This document shows, piece by piece, positions 7,350 to 10,264 of a stretch of DNA of 10,264 nucleotides. This DNA is from an uncultured Spirochaetaceae bacterium. Lineage in GTDB: Bacteria > Spirochaetota > Spirochaetia > Treponematales > Treponemataceae. The stretch lies in NCBI GenBank assembly GCA_902772605.1, contig CACYBG010000194.1:1-10264 (forward strand). The letters are read 5' to 3'. A program made the translations under genes and the position numbers. The notes under the pieces were generated by a model, which worked only from the letters and a program-made list of their open reading frames with translations, had not been told where the DNA came from and made no database searches. Positions within the stretch are counted from its first letter, which is position 1, and the number at the start of each line of letters is the position of its first letter.

Positions 7350-8726
7350 ATGAAAACGACCTTCGTATTCGGAGCAGGAGCCGACAGCGGGATATTTCCC
7401 CTGACAAACCATCTTGTAACGTCAATCAACTCATACCTCACCAAAACGCCCGAGGGAATCGAAGTCGACACCCTTCTGAAAAGGAAGCTGGGATTCACGA
7501 CATTCTCCTACGCAAGCATAATGGACAACGCATCCTATTCCTTCATACACAGGAACGACAGGATGAAGGCCAACCGCCTGAGGGATAAAATCGGCGAAAT
7601 CCGTCCAGAGAACCTGAGTGAAGAACAGAAATCGCAGCTTGCATTCATAAAGTGCATGACGGACACGCTTCTTCCAATCCCCAGGAAAACAAGGGATGCA
7701 GAACCGATGCAGAACCACGCAGATGCACTGGAGCTTTCTGAAAAGGCCGGGCTGAAAAAAAAGGTAACAGTTTGTCCCGAAACTACGGTCTCAAAATTCT
7801 GCCGCCAGTCGATAAGGATGCTCCTTCACAGATATCTGGACGACCCCGAAAACAAGGTGCTGCACGTACTTTTCAAATGCACGGTAAACCTGGACGAAAT
7901 CCTCCTGGAATACTTTTTGGGCTTCTACAACGGAAACCAGGCGGACATAAGGCGATACGAATACCTGCTTTGGACCATGTGGGCATTCTTCGTAAACAGG
8001 GAGACCCGGCATCATGAAGACGAAGGAAAAACACGGACGATATATTCACTCGTCAGGGGATGCCCCGTCATAACGCTGAACTACACGACTCTGGCGGCTA
8101 CATGCCCGGAAAGCCCCGAAGTCATACATTTCCACGGCTCGGTGCTGGATTACATAGACTGCCGCACCAGGAACGAAAAGCGCATACCGTCATTCGAGGG
8201 AATAAGGACGCTTGCAGAAACGAAAAAGACCGATGCCGCAAGCATACTGAGGAACGAAATCCTTCCCCTCATAGAAGTCCATCGGGGAAAAGGTCCCCAT
8301 CAGGATTCATGCGTAATCCCGTCGATGATGCCGCCTTTTGAAATCAAGCCCATAATCGCAAACGACCTCATAGACACATGGCACCATGCATTCTCTCTCC
8401 TGCGGGAAAGCCGGAACATAGTCGTAGTCGGATACTCATTCAACCACACGGATGCACACTTCAACGACATAATACTCGACCTGGCCGGAAAAAGGAATGA
8501 AAACGGAGAATGGGAAAAGCAGATATACATAATAAATCCGGACGTAAAATCCATAAGGAAATACATAGATTCAATAGAACAGCTGGCAGACTGCCAATGG
8601 ACTGAAAGCAGACTGAACGGAACCTCACTGAACAGCATGACAAAGGGAAACATAAGCTTCATACCTGCAACAACATGGGAACTGCTTGAAAAAAGTAACA
8701 GTTTGTCCTGGCTCGGGGATGCATGA
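7350..8726 (+). CDS. stand-alone SIR2-like domain protein (putative NAD-binding, possible defence effector)
   Basis: The product has 458 residues. The ATG at 7350 is chosen because the nucleotide-binding fold starts right after it and AAGGAA lies 9 bases upstream; an upstream TTG at 7278 would add 24 unconserved residues. Residues 5-17 (FVFGAGADSGIFP) form the glycine-rich NAD loop of SIR2 proteins. Residues 240-246 (VITLNYT) match the T-x-NY(D) motif, with Thr in place of the usual Asp. Residues 259-264 (VIHFHGS) carry the conserved His262. Residues 356-364 (NIVVVGYSF) are the closing nucleotide-binding strand. SIR2 domains of this type act as NAD-depleting effectors in several anti-phage systems (family knowledge); no partner gene is adjacent here, so the defence role is inference. 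Two copies of the GTAACAG repeat are built into the gene, at residues 138-143 and 449-453. Confidence 0.85.
   Translation: MKTTFVFGAGADSGIFPLTNHLVTSINSYLTKTPEGIEVDTLLKRKLGFTTFSYASIMDNASYSFIHRNDRMKANRLRDKIGEIRPENLSEEQKSQLAFIKCMTDTLLPIPRKTRDAEPMQNHADALELSEKAGLKKKVTVCPETTVSKFCRQSIRMLLHRYLDDPENKVLHVLFKCTVNLDEILLEYFLGFYNGNQADIRRYEYLLWTMWAFFVNRETRHHEDEGKTRTIYSLVRGCPVITLNYTTLAATCPESPEVIHFHGSVLDYIDCRTRNEKRIPSFEGIRTLAETKKTDAASILRNEILPLIEVHRGKGPHQDSCVIPSMMPPFEIKPIIANDLIDTWHHAFSLLRESRNIVVVGYSFNHTDAHFNDIILDLAGKRNENGEWEKQIYIINPDVKSIRKYIDSIEQLADCQWTESRLNGTSLNSMTKGNISFIPATTWELLEKSNSLSWLGDA
7763..7776 (+). repeat. GTAACAG repeat, copy 1 (inside the SIR2 gene)
   Basis: GGTAACAGTTTGTC lies in the SIR2 coding sequence and is read as K-VTVCP. 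It shares 14 identical bases (GTAACAGTTTGTCC) with the copy at 8695-8708, which is read in another frame. It falls in a Lys-rich stretch between the N-terminal fold and the rest of the protein. Confidence 0.7.
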
Positions 8727-9017
8727 AAAGACTTCTCCCTGCCAACATGACTTATAGTGCTCGGAAGCAAATAAAATGGTAACAGTTTATATATGTAAAA
8801 CTAGTAACAGTTTGTCATATATAATAGAAGAAAACAATCTTTCCACAAATGGACAGGAATTCGGTAACAGATCGTCTCCAGAAATGCACAGACGGCGGTT
8901 GAAAAACCTCTTGGAAAGTAACAGATCATATGGAATCGGGAAACCCGTAAATCCTTATAATACATGGAAATAAGAAAATTCGGTAACAGAATGTCTGAAA
9001 ATGGTAACAGAACATCA
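8694..9017 (+). repeat. array of seven direct GTAACAG repeats
   Basis: GTAACAG begins at 8695, 8779, 8804, 8864, 8918, 8983 and 9004, always on the plus strand. It is always preceded by G or A and followed by T/A-rich bases, most often ending GTC. Distances are 84, 25, 60, 54, 65 and 21 bases, so this is not a regular CRISPR-like array and spacers do not match. The first copy overlaps the last codons of the SIR2 gene. The last two form a 21-base tandem ending in CA, which resembles the multi-repeat end of IS21-family transposons (inference); no transposase or opposite end is visible. A 65-codon frame at 8776-8973 spans several copies but is probably not a gene. Confidence 0.75.
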
Positions 9018-9196
9018 TTTTTCTTCTATTAAATTCAATTAGAATTCAATATTTAAACAATTAGCAATAGAGCCTGTGGAAAAGTATATAAGTTGAAAGA
9101 AACTGTTACTAAAGAAGAGGAATTTAATTTTTATATGGGTTTTATTAAGATTATTTAAATATAGTTTAAGATAAAATATATAATCTCTTTCCTATA

Positions 9197-9213
9197 GTTT
9201 GTTTAACAAACTT
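9197..9213. repeat. AGTTTGTT palindrome, copy 1
   Basis: AGTTTGTT and AACAAACT form a perfect 8-base dyad around one T (9197-9213). Related palindromes occur at 9600-9620 and 10018-10036. Confidence 0.6.
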
Positions 9214-9284
9214 TACTGCATAACAATAAATTTCTCAAGTCGTTTTTTACTGTTTTCATTTAATTCTTTAATTTCAGATACCCT

Positions 9285-9329
9285 GGGAACCACTGATTAA
9301 TACACGAAGCATTAATCGTCAGTTTCCAG
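9285..9329. repeat. hairpin box A, left copy
   Basis: GATTAAT and ATTAATC pair around ACACGAAGC, with further pairing of flanking GGGAAC/GTTTCC. Bases 9285-9314 match 10133-10162 in inverted orientation at 28 of 30 positions. Confidence 0.65.
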
Positions 9330-9378
9330 CAGTTTCTCGTAATTATTTATACTGTAAGGTATTACTGCGAAACTGCAG
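9329..9378. repeat. stem-loop with GCAGTTTC / GAAACTGC arms
   Basis: A perfect 8-base outer stem (GCAGTTTC with GAAACTGC) encloses an inner GTAAT/ATTAC stem and an AT-rich loop. This segment lies within the ~103 bases that separate boxes A and B on the left but are absent from the right copy. Confidence 0.5.
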
Positions 9379-9389
9379 GTTTTATGGTT

Positions 9390-9446
9390 AACACTGAATG
9401 AGCATACGGGGTTGCTACCCGCTTTCGGATTATTCAGTGTTTCCCT
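9390..9446. repeat. hairpin box B, left copy
   Basis: AACACTGAAT (9390-9399) pairs perfectly with ATTCAGTGTT (9432-9441), enclosing a GGGGTTGCTACCC-type inner hairpin. Bases 9419-9446 match 10105-10130 in inverted orientation almost without change. Confidence 0.65.
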
Positions 9447-9474
9447 TGATATGAGATATTCTTTTGCTTTGTAA

Positions 9475-9549
9475 ATCTTTTATGATTCTTACGGAAGATT
9501 CCATACTCCTCGACTTGAAACTGCGGTGCCACTAGGGACGGAACAAAGG
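9475..9549 (-). repeat. dispersed repeat core, copy 2 (minus strand)
   Basis: Bases 9508-9549 read on the minus strand match 9917-9958 on the plus strand at about 32 of 42 positions (both begin CCTTTGTT and contain CGCAGTTTC). The similarity continues more weakly toward 9475. A partial third copy is at the right edge. Confidence 0.6.
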
Positions 9550-9599
9550 ATATGTAATTCACTTGGATATTCCACTCACCAACTACTTTTGCAAGAATG

Positions 9600-9625
9600 A
9601 AAAGTTTGTTTACCAAACTTTTTTC
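9600..9625 (+). repeat. AGTTTGTT palindrome, copy 2, terminator-like
   Basis: AAAGTTTG and CAAACTTT pair around a 5-base loop and run into a T tract on the plus strand. This would look like a weak, GC-poor terminator, but no gene precedes it. It is more likely a member of the palindrome family. Confidence 0.45.
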
Positions 9626-9839
9626 AGTATTGAATTTTTCATCCAGGATTTTATTCCTATCTTAATTGTTTCTTATTCATGGGATGATAAACTGTCCGTT
9701 TTTTTTATTTCGGAGCCTTATTTATTTTTTGCAACCCTCAATCTTCTGTGTAATGATTTGTGTAGATATGTGTCCTCATTGAAAGGTGTATAAACTTCAT
9801 TGCAGTGTGACGGATATTGAAATCCTTTTGCAAATCACC

Positions 9840-9880
9840 AACCCCGCTGCAGAACAACGGGGTTAACAGCTCACGCTGTT
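9840..9880. repeat. two back-to-back perfect hairpins
   Basis: AACCCCG (9840-9846) pairs with CGGGGTT (9858-9864) around 11 bases. The very next base begins AACAGC (9865-9870), which pairs with GCTGTT (9875-9880) around TCAC. No U tract follows. Confidence 0.6.
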
Positions 9881-9907
9881 CATGTTCTCAAATGGTATGG
9901 CAGTCGG

Positions 9908-9991
9908 ATTTAATACCCTTTGTTTTGCTCCTATTAGCAACGCAGTTTCCAGATGAGGGGTTGAGTATTAAACCCTCCGCACGAATAAATT
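9908..9991 (+). repeat. dispersed repeat core, copy 1 (plus strand)
   Basis: The core 9917-9958 matches copy 2 on the opposite strand. Its tail (9979-9990, GCACGAATAAAT) is identical to the partial copy at the right edge. It can form a branched fold: TTTAATAC near the left end is complementary to GTATTAAA near 9966, with a small TTGCT/AGCAA hairpin inside. Confidence 0.6.
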
Positions 9992-10017
9992 CATGGAAGG
10001 TAAAATGATAAAAAGAA

Positions 10018-10036
10018 AAGTTTGGCGAACAAACTC
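10018..10036. repeat. AGTTTGTT palindrome, copy 3 (diverged)
   Basis: AGTTTG and CAAACT form a shorter dyad around GCGAA. On the minus strand it reads AGTTTGTTCGCCAAACT, in register with the other two copies. Confidence 0.45.
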
Positions 10037-10104
10037 TTTAAAATATCGGATTTAGGAAATTTGAGGAAAAGAATTTTGTCCCTTTATAATCTTACAAATT
10101 CTAA

Positions 10105-10162
10105 GGAAACACTGAATAATCCGAAAGCGGAGTAATGCTTCGTGTATTAATCGGCGGTTCCC
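10105..10162. repeat. boxes B and A, right copy, directly joined
   Basis: 10105-10130 is the inverse of 9419-9446 and 10133-10162 is the inverse of 9285-9314. Here the two boxes are only two bases apart, against about 105 on the left. The outer GGAA/TTCC ends can pair, giving a compact ~58-base folded element. Confidence 0.65.
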
Positions 10163-10215
10163 TAGAGATTTATGAAAGAATCTGTTTCATGCCATGTCAA
10201 TTAAAAGTCATGTAA

Positions 10216-10264
10216 GATTTATTCGTGCAGAAGGTTCATACCTCTCCCCTAGCTTGAAACAGTG
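10216..10264 (-). repeat. dispersed repeat core, partial copy 3 (runs off the window)
   Basis: Read on the minus strand it begins CACTGTTTCAAGC and ends GCACGAATAAATC, matching the core and tail of the copies at 9917-9990 (+) and 9475-9549 (-). The rest lies outside the window. Confidence 0.5.

Larger units (their letters stand above)
8727..10264. other. AT-rich non-coding island with repeats and hairpins
   Basis: GC content falls sharply after the SIR2 gene and no open frame here has a credible protein. The first ~290 bases hold the GTAACAG array. From 9018 to about 9190 is plain AT-rich DNA with one inverted GTAACAG (9103-9109) and a direct AATTCAAT pair near 9035. From 9197 on come palindromes, tandem stem-loops and two head-to-head composite repeats. 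The short frames at 9434-9616 (-) and 9817-10008 (+) are conceptual readings of the repeated DNA rather than supported genes. Confidence 0.7.

Noticed and set aside
8776..8973. 65-codon frame downstream of the SIR2 gene
   Set aside because: It consists largely of the GTAACAG repeats read through, has no ribosome binding site, and its composition looks random. The repeats change frame outside it.
8694..9017. CRISPR array
   Set aside because: The repeats are short and diverged, spacing varies from 21 to 84 bases, and no cas gene is present.
9563..9793. 76-codon plus-strand frame rich in Phe, Leu and Ile
   Set aside because: Its hydrophobic, AT-driven composition has no signal or domain. It overlaps repeat DNA and lacks a clear ribosome site.
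9434..10008. short frames 9434-9616 (-) and 9817-10008 (+) as small genes
   Set aside because: Their similarity follows DNA repeats that extend beyond the frames. No ribosome site or known family was recognised.
9190..10264. functional integron cassette array
   Set aside because: Hairpins resemble attC in style, but clean core and inverse-core pairs, cassette genes and an integrase are missing, and units lie in both orientations.

Overview
The window looks like spirochaete chromosome, most likely a host-associated Treponema. This is inferred from gene content: a small Spirochaetes-type outer-membrane protein, a BspA-like leucine-rich-repeat lipoprotein, an AAA-ATPase-like/PD-(D/E)XK (DUF1703-type) protein, and Shine-Dalgarno and sigma70-like promoter signals. 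No rRNA or tRNA is present to settle it. From 1 to about 8730 the DNA is of moderate GC and densely coding. From there to the end it is clearly AT-rich and has no convincing gene.

Layout. At 1-1143 (+) is the C-terminal part of a UvrD/PcrA-type helicase, open at the left edge. It converges on a small outer-membrane protein at 1216-1713 (-), with a terminator hairpin between them. Next are three further minus-strand genes, in order of transcription. A small lipoprotein carries a SprT-like HExxH zinc site (6482-7075, GTG start, own promoter). A DUF1703 AAA-ATPase/nuclease-like protein (4681-6363) has a promoter so close to its ATG that the mRNA is probably leaderless. A 903-residue lipoprotein (1985-4696) carries leucine-rich repeats and a discoidin-like domain; its start overlaps the end of the ATPase gene by 16 bases, so the two are probably translated together. 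Divergent from the SprT-like gene is a stand-alone SIR2-domain protein (7350-8726, +), of the broad class that supplies NAD-consuming effectors in many anti-phage systems.

The most unusual material begins inside the SIR2 gene. A short motif, GTAACAG usually preceded by G or A and followed by (T/A)-rich DNA ending in GTC, occurs eight times in one orientation from 7763 to 9017. Two copies lie in the SIR2 coding sequence in different reading frames and six lie just downstream. The last two are 21 bases apart and resemble the multi-repeat end of an IS21-like transposon, but no transposase is present. A similar copy lies in a low-complexity linker of the DUF1703 gene.

From about 9190 to the end is a repeat-rich, hairpin-rich island. 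It holds two head-to-head copies of a composite unit (a conserved ~42-base core followed by two hairpin-forming boxes), a partial third copy running off the right edge, three AGTTTGTT/CAAACT palindromes, and several tandem stem-loops. It may be a dispersed intergenic repeat family or decayed integron-like attC DNA; the sequence alone does not decide.
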